DNA of 64,000 bases from Paludibacter sp. 47-17 (GCA_001898935.1 MKVT01000013.1:124001-188000), one strand, 5' to 3'; shown: positions 9,415 to 19,178, counted from the stretch's first letter. Made by a program: numbers and translations. The notes: generated by a model not told the origin, from the sequence alone.

Positions 9415-9807
9415 AAAGTCATTTCATTTTCAGGAACGACGAGAAAACAAAGAGCACGTTATGACCAGTCATTTTTAGAAAATGCTGTCAAAAAGTTGAG
9501 AATAAACCATGTATCAGAATTCGTACAAAAACACGGAGGGAGGATCTCTGAAGCGACGAGGTCCATCGGCAAACACCAACAAACGGATATACCGCAGTTG
9601 GTCCCAACGATTAAGCGGGTCTGTTTTCAGTCTAAAAAAGGCAATTGTTGGGATTACACCGTAGCTGAGAGCTTGTTTAAAACCCTCGTATCTGAACTGG
9701 TTGATGGGACAAAACTTAAACCTAAAGAAGTAAGTTCGTATGTTTTTAAATATATTGAATCCCGACGCAATCATAGGAAAGAAGGTTTTTGCATCTCGAC
9801 TTTCTAA
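9415..9807 (+). pseudogene. Relic of an IS3-family transposase
   Basis: An open frame that seems to join an OrfA-like start to an OrfB end. The start reads RKQRARYDQSFLENAVKKL, resembling helix-turn-helix OrfA openings. From about 9640 it reads SKKGNCWDYTVAESLFKTL, matching the conserved SRKGNCWDNAxAESFFKTLK tail of IS3 integrase domains and covering the last catalytic Glu, followed by a degraded YIES..R. The DDE core between the two is missing. A TGAACCCC sequence at 9380-9387, like IS150-group ends, lies just upstream. No matching right end or target duplication was found. It is too short and decayed to be active. Confidence 0.75.
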
Positions 9808-10077
9808 CTATTGACGAATCCTGAAAACAGTATAGTATTTAAAATAAATCAGTTAACATCATCACTTAACTCTTCGTTTCAAACAAAAGGTTGCAGGTCT
9901 AATCTTCATGGCGTTAACCAATGCCGAAATTACTATTTTTTTTCATTTCTGCAATCGTTTTTTCAAAAAAAACAATAAAACATACAAAATTCAGAGTATG
10001 GTTGCCAAGCGCTGAAAAAAGAACGACTTCTCGATTATTTCTGTATCTTTGTCGCTGCATTTTTTTAAACATTACTC
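9808..10077. other. AT-rich leader between IS relic and FAD dehydrogenase
   Basis: No open frame with protein-like character. It is AT-rich with A and T homopolymers around 9940-9975. The only signal recognised is the promoter -7 box TATCTTTG at 10044-10051. Confidence 0.6.
10044..10051 (+). promoter_or_regulatory. Promoter -7 box of FAD dehydrogenase gene
   Basis: TATCTTTG matches the Bacteroidota TAnnTTTG element and lies 26 bp before the ATG at 10078. No clear TTG was found at the expected upstream spacing. Confidence 0.65.
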
Positions 10078-11643
10078 ATGCAATTACAAGTTCAACTTAT
10101 ATTAACTCCCGAACAGGCAGCGAAAGAATCGCAGCTCAAGCGTCGCATTGCCGACAAGGCAGGCATCAACGAACAGGATATCAGCTACATACGAATCACG
10201 AAGAAATCGATCGACGCCCGTAGCCAACAACCCAAAATAAACCTCAGTGCCGAAGTGTACATCCACGAGCAGCCCAATCCTGAAGAGCTGAAGCGACAGT
10301 TTCAGTTTAAAGACGTGCACACGGCCAAACCGGTATTAATTATCGGCGCGGGTCCGGCAGGTATGTTTGCCGCACTGAAACTGGTGGAGCTGGGAATGAA
10401 ACCTATTGTGATCGAACGTGGCAAACAAGCCAGGGAAAGGGTGTCGGACATTGCCGCGTTGAACCGTAATAAGGCGTTCAACACCGAATCCAATTATTGT
10501 TATGGCGAAGGCGGTGCTGGCACGTTCAGCGACGGAAAGCTCTATACGCGATCGAAAAAGAAGGGCGATTCGAACGAAATTTTCGAATTGTTTCATTACC
10601 ATGGAGCTTCCGATGAAATTTTATTCGAGGCCCATCCGCATATCGGGTCCGACCTGCTTCCGGGCATAGTGGGCAATATGAGCTATACGATTACTTCGCA
10701 TGGAGGTGAAATCTACTTCGACGCCAGGATGAAGGAATTGATTATCGAGAACGGCCGGGCTGTGGGTTGTATTACTGCCGACGGCCGCATATTCAGGGCC
10801 GAGGCGGTAATTCTGGCTACCGGGCATTCGGCTCACGATATCTACGAGATGCTTCATGCTCAGGGCATCCAGCTGGAACAAAAAGGATTTGCCATGGGAG
10901 TCCGGGTGGAGCATCCGCAGGCGCTCATCGATAGTATTCAATATCATTGCCCGGCACGGGGCGACTATTTGCCGGCTGCCAATTACAGTCTTGTCGAGCA
11001 GATCGACGACCGGGGTGTTTACTCCTTCTGCATGTGCCCCGGGGGGCGTATCGTTCCGGCGGGAACCAGTGAAGAGGAAATTGTGGTGAACGGAATGTCG
11101 GCTTCGCGCCGTAACTCGCCGTTTGCGAACTCGGGCATGGTGGTCGAAATCCGTCCCGAGGACATCCCCGAAGAGTTTCGTCAGCATGGCGTATTGGCCG
11201 GGTTACGCTTTCAGCAACATGTGGAAAGGCTGGCATTTATCAACAACGGGGGAAAAGGCAGGGTAGCTCCGGCACAGCGGCTGGTCGATTTTGTGAAAGG
11301 GAAAGTGTCGGCCGATTTGCCCGAATGTTCGTACATGCCTGGAGTGATTTCATCGCCGTTGCATTTCTGGTTGCCCGAGCATATTTCAAGGCGATTGAGG
11401 GAGGCGTTCCGCCGCTTCGATCGTAAAATGAGGGGTTACCTGACCAACGATGCCGTAGTAGTGGCGGTCGAATCGCGTTCGTCGTCGTCGGTACGCGTTC
11501 CGCGCGACCCGGAAACCGGCGAACATCCGCAGATTAAAGGCTTGTTCCCTGCAGGCGAAGGATCGGGGTATTCAGGAGGTATTACCTCATCGGCCATCGA
11601 CGGTCAGAATGCCGCCATTCATGTTTTTTCGCTAATGAATTAA
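10078..11643 (+). CDS. FAD-dependent dehydrogenase (COG2509-like)
   Basis: A 521-residue flavoprotein oxidoreductase of unknown substrate. A short N-terminal domain (about residues 1-80, ending in FQFKDVHTAKP) precedes the dinucleotide-binding motif VLIIGAGPAGMFAALKLVE at about residue 86. A GEGGAGTFSDGKLYTR segment follows, which is diagnostic of this family of uncharacterised FAD proteins. The second FAD-contact region AVILATGHSAHDIYEML and the C-terminal GLFPAGEGSGYSGGITSSA motif are intact, so the fold looks complete. It is cytoplasmic, with no signal peptide. It is a stand-alone gene with its own promoter, and convergent with the nqr operon across two hairpins. Geranylgeranyl-reductase/HI0933-type relatives exist, so the reaction cannot be stated. 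Confidence 0.85.
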   Translation: MQLQVQLILTPEQAAKESQLKRRIADKAGINEQDISYIRITKKSIDARSQQPKINLSAEVYIHEQPNPEELKRQFQFKDVHTAKPVLIIGAGPAGMFAALKLVELGMKPIVIERGKQARERVSDIAALNRNKAFNTESNYCYGEGGAGTFSDGKLYTRSKKKGDSNEIFELFHYHGASDEILFEAHPHIGSDLLPGIVGNMSYTITSHGGEIYFDARMKELIIENGRAVGCITADGRIFRAEAVILATGHSAHDIYEMLHAQGIQLEQKGFAMGVRVEHPQALIDSIQYHCPARGDYLPAANYSLVEQIDDRGVYSFCMCPGGRIVPAGTSEEEIVVNGMSASRRNSPFANSGMVVEIRPEDIPEEFRQHGVLAGLRFQQHVERLAFINNGGKGRVAPAQRLVDFVKGKVSADLPECSYMPGVISSPLHFWLPEHISRRLREAFRRFDRKMRGYLTNDAVVVAVESRSSSSVRVPRDPETGEHPQIKGLFPAGEGSGYSGGITSSAIDGQNAAIHVFSLMN

Positions 11644-11650
11644 AAAAAGA

Positions 11651-11769
11651 GGGTGTATCAACACCCAACTTCAGAAGAAAGCAACTTTTAATTTAAAAGC
11701 TGACCGCTCTCAAAACACTAAAAGAGCCATATCAGTACTCCTTATCAGAGTTAGATATGGCTCTTTTAG
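11651..11769. terminator. Two hairpins between converging FAD dehydrogenase and nqr operon
   Basis: The first is GGGTGT-atca-ACACCC at 11651-11666. The second is a perfect 16-bp stem, CTAAAAGAGCCATATC at 11718-11733 with GATATGGCTCTTTTAG at 11754-11769, around a 20-nt loop. The A-rich and T-rich flanks of the second stem let it terminate both the plus-strand dehydrogenase and the minus-strand nqr transcript. Confidence 0.75.
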
Positions 11770-11846
11770 ACTGAATGATTCTAATTTGTAACTTCCCGGA
11801 GTGCTCAGTATGGTGACACACCTACTTCGTTTAATCTGTTGATCGA

Positions 11847-13106
11847 TCAGGCACCGAAATCGTCGAACATCAACATTTCGCGTGGCACGCCCAGGTCGTA
11901 AAGCATTTTCTCTACCGCTTTAGCCATCGGACCAGGTCCACACATGTAGTATTCAATATCTTCGGGAGCATCGTGGTGGGCTAAATAATTATCGTGGATT
12001 ACTTTGTGGATAAACCCGACATATCCGGTCCAGTTGTCTTCCGGCATGGGTTCGCTCAGCGCGATATTGAACTGGAAGTTCGGGAATTCGCGTTCGAGTT
12101 TGCGGAAATCCTCTTCGTAGAAAATTTCGTTTTTCGAACGGGCTCCGTACCAGTACGTAATTTTCCGGTCGGTAATCTTCAATGTTTCGAGCAGGTGAAG
12201 GATATGCGAACGTAGCGGGGCCATACCTGCACCACCTCCAATATACAGCATTTCGCGTTTGGTATGGAGCAGGGGGTGGAACTCGCCGAACGGACCCGAA
12301 ACCATTACCTTATCGCCCGGTTTAAGGTTGAAGATATACGACGAGCAGATACCCGGCTTCACATCGGCCCAGCCGCCTTTGGCGCGGTCGAAGGGAGGAG
12401 TGGCGATACGCACGTTGAGCATCACGATATTTCCTTCGGCCGGATAGTTGGCCATGGAGTAAGCCCGCATGGTTTCTTCGTCGTTTTTACAAGCCAGATC
12501 CCACATTTTGAATTTATCCCAGTCGCCACGGAAGCGATCGGCCACATCAAAATCGGCAAATTTAATATCGTATTTCGGAACATCGATCTGGATATAACCG
12601 CCCGGTTTGAAATTAAGGGTTTCGCCCTCAGGAAGCTTCACCACAAACTCCTTAATAAAGGTAGCCACATTGTTGTTCGAAACCACTTCGCATTCCCATT
12701 TCTTCACACCCAGGATGGTTTCGTCCATGCGGATGCTCATGTCGTTTTTCACCTTCACCTGGCAACCCAGCCGCCAGTTTTCCTTGATTTCCTTGCGGGT
12801 AAAATGCACTGCTTCGGTAGGAAGAATTTCGCCGCCTCCTTCGTCGACCTGACATTTACACTGTGCACACGAGCCGCCTCCACCGCAGGCCGAAGGCAGG
12901 AAGATGCTTTGCTGAGCCAGGGTAGTAAGAAGGGTTGTTCCGGCCGGAGCCACTACTTCCTTTTCGCCGTTGATGGTTATTTTAACATCGCCCGAAGCTA
13001 CCAGGTACCGTTTAGCTACCAGCAGAATAATGGTGAGGAGCAGAATCACCAGCAGGAATACTCCCAGACTGGCGAAAATCATTGTTGTATTGATTGCTAC
13101 TATCAT
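11847..13106 (-). CDS. nqrF: Na+-NQR subunit F (NADH dehydrogenase / diaphorase)
   Basis: Entry subunit of the Na+-translocating NADH:quinone reductase: takes a hydride from NADH to FAD, then passes electrons to a 2Fe-2S cluster. 419 residues, the normal length. One N-terminal membrane helix (IFASLGVFLLVILLLTIILL) anchors it. The ferredoxin domain has ligands in SACGGGGSCAQCKCQ with a later Cys in RLGCQVKV. The FAD-binding RAYSMANYP and NAD-binding GGGAGMAPLRSHIL motifs are present, and the C-terminal CGPGPMAKAVEKML region and FDDFGA end are intact. It is the last gene of the six-gene operon, 28 bp after nqrE, and is followed by the convergent terminator. Confidence 0.97.
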   Translation of the reverse strand: MIVAINTTMIFASLGVFLLVILLLTIILLVAKRYLVASGDVKITINGEKEVVAPAGTTLLTTLAQQSIFLPSACGGGGSCAQCKCQVDEGGGEILPTEAVHFTRKEIKENWRLGCQVKVKNDMSIRMDETILGVKKWECEVVSNNNVATFIKEFVVKLPEGETLNFKPGGYIQIDVPKYDIKFADFDVADRFRGDWDKFKMWDLACKNDEETMRAYSMANYPAEGNIVMLNVRIATPPFDRAKGGWADVKPGICSSYIFNLKPGDKVMVSGPFGEFHPLLHTKREMLYIGGGAGMAPLRSHILHLLETLKITDRKITYWYGARSKNEIFYEEDFRKLEREFPNFQFNIALSEPMPEDNWTGYVGFIHKVIHDNYLAHHDAPEDIEYYMCGPGPMAKAVEKMLYDLGVPREMLMFDDFGA

Positions 13107-13134
13107 GATTGAATTTCAATTTTTTAGTTTACGA

Positions 13135-13752
13135 TCAGATTTTGAGACCGGAGAAGCTCATGAAGGCCATCGCCATCAAAGCTACCGTGATGAAGGTAAT
13201 ACCCAAGCCACGCAATGCCGGAAACACATCCGAATACGCCATTTTTTCGCGGATAGCTGCCAGCCCTACAATGGCCAGCCAGAAACCGATACCCGAACCT
13301 ACTGCATAACCGGTAGCCTCGCCGATGTTGACAAACTGACGTTGCTGCATGAAAAGCGAGCCTCCCATGATGGCACAGTTTACGGCTATCAGCGGAAGGA
13401 AAATACCCAGTGAAGCATAAAGCGAAGGGCTCACTTTTTCGACCACCATTTCAACTAACTGGGTGATGGCCGCAATAACTGCAATGAACAGGATGAACGA
13501 CAGGTAGCTCAAATCGAGCGAAGCCATTTCAGGACTCAACCAGGCCAGGGCACCTTCTTTCAGCACGTAGTTTTCGAGCAGGTAATTGATGGGCAGCGTT
13601 ACGGCCAACACAAATGTTACGGCCAGTCCTAATCCCATAGATGTCTTCACATTCTTCGAAACAGCCAGGTACGAACACATACCCAGGAAGAACGCGAAAA
13701 TCATATTGTCGACAAAGATCGACTTAACTAATATACTAAATACATTTTCCAT
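13135..13752 (-). CDS. nqrE: Na+-NQR subunit E
   Basis: Integral membrane subunit of the sodium pump, 205 residues with about six transmembrane helices (for example [15 protein letters not shown] and [20 protein letters not shown]). It is homologous to NqrD with inverted topology. Together the pair binds the intramembrane iron centre between half-helices. Family-typical segments [20 protein letters not shown] and [14 protein letters not shown] contain the conserved Cys residues expected for that centre. Located 12 bp after nqrD. Confidence 0.96.
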   Translation of the reverse strand: MENVFSILVKSIFVDNMIFAFFLGMCSYLAVSKNVKTSMGLGLAVTFVLAVTLPINYLLENYVLKEGALAWLSPEMASLDLSYLSFILFIAVIAAITQLVEMVVEKVSPSLYASLGIFLPLIAVNCAIMGGSLFMQQRQFVNIGEATGYAVGSGIGFWLAIVGLAAIREKMAYSDVFPALRGLGITFITVALMAMAFMSFSGLKI

Positions 13753-13764
13753 TGCTGTTCTGTT

Positions 13765-14397
13765 TTATTTTTCCTGCAATTCTTTATTGATCGAACGGTG
13801 TACCCAGATGATAACGGCCACAATAATGAGCGCCATCGGAGGCATTACCATCAATCCATTATTTACATAACCGGCATCGTAGAACGACTGCGGAATAATT
13901 TTCACCCCGAACAAACTGCCGGCTCCCAACAATTCGCGGAAGAACGCTGTAACAACCAGAATCCAGGCGTACCCCAATCCGTTGCCGATTCCATCCACAA
14001 ACGATTCCCACGGCCGGTTACCCATAGCAAAGGCTTCGAGACGGCCCATCAGGATACAGTTCGTAATAATCAAACCGATATATACCGAAAGCTGTACGCT
14101 CACATCGTAGGCAAACGCTTTCAGCACTTCGCTCACCACGGTAACCAGCGCGGCAACCACTACCAGCTGCACAATAATACGGATACGATTAGGAATTGTA
14201 TTCCGCAGCAACGAAATAATAACATTGGAAAATCCGAGAATAATCGTTACCGAAAGTCCCATTACGATGGCCGGTTCGAGCTTGGCAGTAACAGCCAGTG
14301 CCGAACAGATCCCCAATACCTGGACAGCAATCGGGTTATTCTTGCTCAACGGCCCTAAAAAGACCTGTTTGGTTTTATCTGAAAATAATTTACTCAT
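13765..14397 (-). CDS. nqrD: Na+-NQR subunit D
   Basis: Membrane subunit paired with NqrE, 210 residues with about six transmembrane helices. Recognisable segments are NNPIAVQVLGICSALAVT near the N-terminus and LIITNCILMGRLEAFAM in the middle, each with a Cys at the position expected to hold the shared intramembrane Fe. Its ATG overlaps the nqrC stop by 4 bp, so translation is probably coupled. Confidence 0.96.
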   Translation of the reverse strand: MSKLFSDKTKQVFLGPLSKNNPIAVQVLGICSALAVTAKLEPAIVMGLSVTIILGFSNVIISLLRNTIPNRIRIIVQLVVVAALVTVVSEVLKAFAYDVSVQLSVYIGLIITNCILMGRLEAFAMGNRPWESFVDGIGNGLGYAWILVVTAFFRELLGAGSLFGVKIIPQSFYDAGYVNNGLMVMPPMALIIVAVIIWVHRSINKELQEK

Positions 14398-15116
14398 TGT
14401 GCAGTTCCTCCCACGGTTGATTGTTTAAAATAAGCAGCATACTGTCCCAGACAATCCTGCAGCATTTTCTCAACTCCTTTACTGGTAATCGTACCCCCCG
14501 AAATGCCGTCGACATAATCCTGACCGTCGGCGGTTTGACCGGGTTTCACGATAGCGATCGACATAAACTCGCGCTGATCGTTGAGAATGGATTTACCAAT
14601 AAATTTTTCCTGAAACGCCTTCAGGGCAATCTCGGCACCCAGGCCCGGAGTTTCGCTGGCATGCGAGAAATAGGTGCCGTACACGGTATTCATATCTTCG
14701 TTGAGCGCCACATAGCCCCAGATAGGACCCCACAAACCGGCACCGTACAGTGAAATAATATACTTGGTCGCTCCGTCCACATTGGCCACGAACAGCGGTA
14801 GCTCGCGAGCGTCCAGGGGTTTGGCCAGCTCCTTTTTCAACACGATATCGAACGCTTTTACTTTAGGAGCCGCAATTACTTCGGCAGCCGAGTTCACAAC
14901 CTGTTCTTCGGTAATATACTGACTCCAGAGTGCCTTGGCATCCTGACCCTGCGTATCGACATTCAGCGAACTCAGAATCTGTTTCATTTTATCCAGCTCC
15001 ACGTTGGTCGTCTGCTTTTCTTTCAGCGATCCCGAAACGAGGGCCAGTACCAGCGCTACGATGACTACCATCACCGTAGCATACAATAAAGTATAACTGT
15101 TATTATTTGTATTCAT
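14394..15116 (-). CDS. nqrC: Na+-NQR subunit C (covalent FMN)
   Basis: A 240-residue subunit with one N-terminal membrane helix (TLLYATVMVVIVALVLALVS) and a periplasmic FMN-binding domain. The flavinylation site is visible as SGGTITSKGV near residue 205, where FMN attaches through a phosphoester to Thr. ApbE flavin transferase would be needed but is not encoded in this window. It overlaps nqrD by 4 bp and starts 15 bp after nqrB. Confidence 0.96.
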   Translation of the reverse strand: MNTNNNSYTLLYATVMVVIVALVLALVSGSLKEKQTTNVELDKMKQILSSLNVDTQGQDAKALWSQYITEEQVVNSAAEVIAAPKVKAFDIVLKKELAKPLDARELPLFVANVDGATKYIISLYGAGLWGPIWGYVALNEDMNTVYGTYFSHASETPGLGAEIALKAFQEKFIGKSILNDQREFMSIAIVKPGQTADGQDYVDGISGGTITSKGVEKMLQDCLGQYAAYFKQSTVGGTAQ

Positions 15117-15131
15117 ACTGTTTCCTCCTTA

Positions 15132-16337
15132 TTAAGCATTGGTTTTTGCCCGTTTCAGACGCTTCTTGATGTTAGCATCCACCACATAATAGTCGATGAG
15201 CGGCGCGAAGATGTTCATGAACAAGATGGCCAGCATCATTCCTTCGGGATATCCCGGATTTAACACACGGATGATGATGGTAAACGCTCCGATCATGAAA
15301 CCATAAATCCATTTCCCGATTTCGGTACGGGCCGATGTTACCGGGTCGGTGGCCATAAACACGGCTCCGAAGGCAAATCCGCCAAACACCAGGTGGTTGA
15401 ACCATTCGAGGTTGGCATAGGCATTGTCCGGACCGATGGCGTTGAACACCATAGCCATAAGGGCTCCGCCTCCGAAAACCGAAAACATCACTTTCCAGCT
15501 TGCCACACCGGTCATCAGCAAAATTACCGCACCGATAAGAATAGCCAATGTCGAAGTTTCACCTACCGAGCCGGGAATGAATCCCAGAAAACCGTCGATA
15601 AAGCTGATCGGATTCCCCAGAATATCGGTCAGCGTTGCAGTAGCTCCCGGGGCGGTCGCAATTTCTCCCAGTACGGTGGCACCCGAGAACGAATCGAGCG
15701 GCGTGCCGGCTCCCAGTCCGAAGGTCGTACCTGTACGTACCCACACCTGATCGCCCGACATGAAGGTCGGATAGGCAAAGAAAAGAAACGCACGGGCAAC
15801 CAGGGCCACGTTGAAAATATTCATACCCGTACCCCCAAAAACTTCTTTGGCAAACACCACCGCAAACGCAGTAGCTACAGCCACCATCCACAGCGGAGTA
15901 TCGATCGGTACGATAAGCGGAATAAGCATCCCCGAAACCAGGAAACCTTCCTGAATTTCATGACCTCTTATTTGTGCTATAATAAATTCGATTCCCAATC
16001 CGACTCCGTACGACACGATAATGGTCGGCAGTACGGCCAGGGCTCCGAATAAAAAGGTTTCCCAGAATCCTACTTCCTGGCCCACTGCCAGAAAATGCTG
16101 ATAACCAACATTGAACATACCGAAAAGAAGGGCCGGAACCAGGGCAATCACCACTACGATCATGGTGCGTTTCGAATCGATGGCGTCGTGAATATGCGTA
16201 CCTCTTTTGGAAGTCACATTCGGCGTAAAGAGAAAGGTCTCAAAACCATCGAAAACTGAATGCAGTTTTTCAAACTTACCGCCTTTCACAAAATGCGGCT
16301 TCAGCTGATCTACATATTTTCTTAATTTATTACTCAT
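15132..16337 (-). CDS. nqrB: Na+-NQR subunit B (covalent FMN, quinone side)
   Basis: A 401-residue polytopic membrane subunit that binds covalent FMN and riboflavin and hosts the Na+ path and quinone reduction. The flavinylation motif S-G-A-T is seen in PLDSFSGATVLGEI. Other family landmarks are GGTGMNIFNVALVARAFLFF and the C-terminal PEGMMLAILFMNIFAPLIDY. Length and order match the family. It begins 1 bp after the nqrA stop, with no sign of an internal promoter. Confidence 0.97.
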   Translation of the reverse strand: MSNKLRKYVDQLKPHFVKGGKFEKLHSVFDGFETFLFTPNVTSKRGTHIHDAIDSKRTMIVVVIALVPALLFGMFNVGYQHFLAVGQEVGFWETFLFGALAVLPTIIVSYGVGLGIEFIIAQIRGHEIQEGFLVSGMLIPLIVPIDTPLWMVAVATAFAVVFAKEVFGGTGMNIFNVALVARAFLFFAYPTFMSGDQVWVRTGTTFGLGAGTPLDSFSGATVLGEIATAPGATATLTDILGNPISFIDGFLGFIPGSVGETSTLAILIGAVILLMTGVASWKVMFSVFGGGALMAMVFNAIGPDNAYANLEWFNHLVFGGFAFGAVFMATDPVTSARTEIGKWIYGFMIGAFTIIIRVLNPGYPEGMMLAILFMNIFAPLIDYYVVDANIKKRLKRAKTNA

Positions 16338-16338
16338 A

Positions 16339-17712
16339 TTATTCCAGTTCTTTTTTCATTAAATCGAGCGATTCGCGCACTATCTGCTGAAGTGGCAATT
16401 TCGATGTACAAACGAATTCACAAAGAGCCACATCTTCGGGTGCAATTTCGTAAGCTCCGAGAGCCTCCATCTTATCGAGGTCCTTGGTGATCATTGCTTT
16501 GAAGAGGTATTCGGGATAGATGTCCATGGGAAGTACCTTGTCGTATTCACCCGACATGATCATGGCACGACGTCCTCCCATGAGGCGGGCATCCCATTGG
16601 TAACGGATATGTCCGAAGACGCCGCGCATCAACTTGGTTTCGAGCAGCGGTGCCAGGTAAGCGCGACTCATACTGAACCTGCGGATACGGGGCATACCCC
16701 ATCCGAGCAATTCGTGCGTTTCGTTGCCTTCCTCGATGATGGTAATCTGAGTAGCATACGGATCGAGGTAACCATTACCCGGAATTTTATCACCGGTAAG
16801 AATATTGCCGCTTATAATGCGATGGGTGGCATTGCCTTTGATTTTATCTTTCAGCAACTCTTCCACTTTTACTCCCGGCAACAACTTGAAATACTGCGGC
16901 GCTTTCACGCTCGGTCCGGTAAGGGCTACCGTGCGGGTAAGATCGACAATTCCTTTGTTGAACAAGCGGCCAATAAACACGACATCCTGGGCGGCAACAG
17001 TATACACTGTTTCTCCTTTATTTACCGGACTGATGTGATTGATCTGGATTCCGACATTACCAACCGGATGCGGACCGGCATACTCCGTAATAATGGCATT
17101 CTTTACAGTGCTGAACGGAGTTTTCTTGCCGCTGCGCACACCCAGGTGAACCGGGGCGATTTTAGCCAGTGCATCGATACCTGCCTGAAAATCGGCCATC
17201 TGATTACCCAACACATAATCGTTGTTTGGTGCTAATGGTGCGGTATCGAAAGAGGAAACGAAAACTGCCTTCGGAGTTACGGAAGGATTGGCAATTACAT
17301 CGTACGGACGTTGCTTGATATAAGCCCAAAGGCCCGATTGCTGTAACCGGAGAACGATTTGTTCGCGTGAAGCACCGGCGAGTGCAAGCGGGTCGAAAGA
17401 GGCAAAGTCCATCTTGCCGTCATTCTCGATTTGAATGCTCATGATTTTGCGCCGCTCTCCCCGGTTGATAGCTTTTATCGTTCCGCTGACAGGAGATACA
17501 AACTTCGTGTCGGGAAATTGCTTGTCATAAAACACCGGAGAACCTGCCTTCACCACATCGCCTTCTTTTACTACCATCTTAGGTGTAATTCCGTGGTAAT
17601 AATCCGGTATCATCGCAAATTCACGAGGGAGCGTACAGGTACCTATGCTCTCCACTGCTTTGCCATTGACGGGAATATCCAAACCACGTTTTGTTGTAAT
17701 CAGGTTTGCCAT
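16339..17712 (-). CDS. nqrA: Na+-NQR subunit A
   Basis: First gene of the operon, 457 residues: a peripheral cytoplasmic subunit related to RnfC/Nqo1 without its cofactors. The N-terminus MANLITTKRGLDIPVNGKA and the segments SPVSGTIKAINRGERRKI and GPHPVGNVGIQINHISPV are typical. No Fe-S cysteine motif is present, as expected for NqrA versus RnfC. A candidate -7 box for the operon, TATTTTTG on the minus strand, lies at 17783-17790, about 70 bp upstream. The divergent T9SS plug gene begins at 17884. Confidence 0.97.
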   Translation of the reverse strand: MANLITTKRGLDIPVNGKAVESIGTCTLPREFAMIPDYYHGITPKMVVKEGDVVKAGSPVFYDKQFPDTKFVSPVSGTIKAINRGERRKIMSIQIENDGKMDFASFDPLALAGASREQIVLRLQQSGLWAYIKQRPYDVIANPSVTPKAVFVSSFDTAPLAPNNDYVLGNQMADFQAGIDALAKIAPVHLGVRSGKKTPFSTVKNAIITEYAGPHPVGNVGIQINHISPVNKGETVYTVAAQDVVFIGRLFNKGIVDLTRTVALTGPSVKAPQYFKLLPGVKVEELLKDKIKGNATHRIISGNILTGDKIPGNGYLDPYATQITIIEEGNETHELLGWGMPRIRRFSMSRAYLAPLLETKLMRGVFGHIRYQWDARLMGGRRAMIMSGEYDKVLPMDIYPEYLFKAMITKDLDKMEALGAYEIAPEDVALCEFVCTSKLPLQQIVRESLDLMKKELE

Positions 17713-17858
17713 ATTAAACGTATAAGTGTTTGATATTTAAAATTTTACTGCAGAATAGTTATCTCTGATGCAAAAAACGCCACAAAAATACAACAAATTT
17801 GTATTAGTTTCATCATGAATAATGATTTTTTTCCGCATAATGACTGGGGAATTTTATG

Positions 17859-17866
17859 TACATTTG
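17859..17866 (+). promoter_or_regulatory. Promoter -7 box of T9SS plug gene
   Basis: TACATTTG fits TAnnTTTG and ends 17 bp before the ATG at 17884. It implies a very short leader and rules out an in-frame start at 17815, which would lie upstream of transcription. Confidence 0.65.
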
Positions 17867-17883
17867 CATTTTTAACACTATCG

Positions 17884-19155
17884 ATGCAAACCCGACGACT
17901 GATTATTCTATTGATTCTGATCTGCGGACGGCTCGTTTCCCACGGAACCGAACCGCTGCGGACCCGTATTTTTGCTCCTAACATCAAATCGCTTATTGCC
18001 GGTGTTGAGGGTGAAAAATACAGTCTCCCTCATATTGCGCTGGGAAGTGATCAGGTGCTGGGCATCCGGTTCGACGAAATGTCGCACGATACCCGTACGT
18101 TCAGCTACCGGGTGTTGCATTGCAATGCCGATTGGACCCCCTCCGAACTCACCAGTTCCGAATACCTCGAAGGATTCACCAATGCCGACATTACCACTTT
18201 CGAACGTTCGATGAACACCGCCTACCTGTATACACATTACCGGTTCACCTTGCCCAACGGCGACATACGCTTTAAAGTATCGGGAAATTACCTCGTGCAG
18301 ATTTACGAAGACAACAGGCAGGACCATCCGTCGGCACAGGTTTGTTTCGTGGTTTACGACCCGAAAGTAGGGATCGATGCGGCGATCAGGCCCAATACCG
18401 ACACCGAAATCAACGGACGCTACCAGCAACTCGATATTACGGTAAACCTGAGTGGCTATTATGTACGCGAACCGATGAATGAAATTAAACTGGTAGTCCG
18501 CCAGAACAACCGTACCGACAACGAAGTAACCGGCCTCCGCCCTACTTCATTTGCGGGCAACCGGCTGATGTACACCAACAATCGATCCCTTATTTTTGAA
18601 GGTGGAAGCGAGTTCCGTTCGTTCGATTTTTCGTCGGTGTATGCTGCAGGCCGGGGTATCGAAGAAGTAACCATCCATAATCAGCAGGCCGAAGTGTGGC
18701 TCGTTGCCGACAAGGTGCGCCGGGGAGCCTACGAATTCGACTTTGATGTCAACGGCCGGTTTCTGATCCATCACCAGGAAGCTTTCTACGATCCTCATAC
18801 CGAAGCCGATTACCTGCCTGTGCATTTCCGCTTACTGGCGCCTCAACCTTTTTTCGATGGTTGGGTATATATCGGCGGCGAATTTAATTACAACCGAATG
18901 GATCAGTCGGCCCGGATGAATTACAATAACGACCGAAAACAATACGAACAAACCATTTTGCTGAAACAAGGCGGATACAATTACCAGTATCGCTTTGTTC
19001 CGAAGGGACAGCAACCGGCAACCCTGATGCGCACCGAAGGTTCGTACTGGCAAACGCGTAACGAATATACGGTTTATGTATATCACCGGCCCTGGGGCGA
19101 ACGGTACGATAAACTGATCGGCATCCGTACGGTCACCAATACCGGAACGGACTGA
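17884..19155 (+). CDS. T9SS plug protein (DUF5103 family)
   Basis: About 423 residues, exported by the signal peptide MQTRRLIILLILICGRLVS. The body matches the DUF5103 family, whose structurally characterised member closes the periplasmic side of the SprA/Sov translocon of the type IX secretion system. Seen segments include RVLHCNADWTPSELTSSEYL, FTLPNGDIRFKVSGNYLVQI and FDGWVYIGGEFNYNRMDQSA. That fits the several T9SS-tailed proteins in this window. Start placed at 17884 because it gives a clean signal peptide and lies just after the promoter. It is followed 23 bp later by a radical SAM gene. It probably does not bind DNA or have enzymatic activity. Confidence 0.85.
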   Translation: MQTRRLIILLILICGRLVSHGTEPLRTRIFAPNIKSLIAGVEGEKYSLPHIALGSDQVLGIRFDEMSHDTRTFSYRVLHCNADWTPSELTSSEYLEGFTNADITTFERSMNTAYLYTHYRFTLPNGDIRFKVSGNYLVQIYEDNRQDHPSAQVCFVVYDPKVGIDAAIRPNTDTEINGRYQQLDITVNLSGYYVREPMNEIKLVVRQNNRTDNEVTGLRPTSFAGNRLMYTNNRSLIFEGGSEFRSFDFSSVYAAGRGIEEVTIHNQQAEVWLVADKVRRGAYEFDFDVNGRFLIHHQEAFYDPHTEADYLPVHFRLLAPQPFFDGWVYIGGEFNYNRMDQSARMNYNNDRKQYEQTILLKQGGYNYQYRFVPKGQQPATLMRTEGSYWQTRNEYTVYVYHRPWGERYDKLIGIRTVTNTGTD

Positions 19156-19178
19156 TCTGTTCCGGAATATTTTTCACT

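Noticed and set aside
9940-10040. A/T-rich tract as a replication origin or iteron region
   Set aside because: No DnaA boxes or iterons recognised; looks like an ordinary AT-rich promoter region.
11718-11769. Long hairpin as a possible MITE
   Set aside because: No target duplication or second copy seen; its place between converging genes and its A/T flanks fit a terminator.
17815-17883. Longer N-terminus for the T9SS plug protein
   Set aside because: The -7 box lies inside this stretch and the shorter start gives a proper signal peptide.
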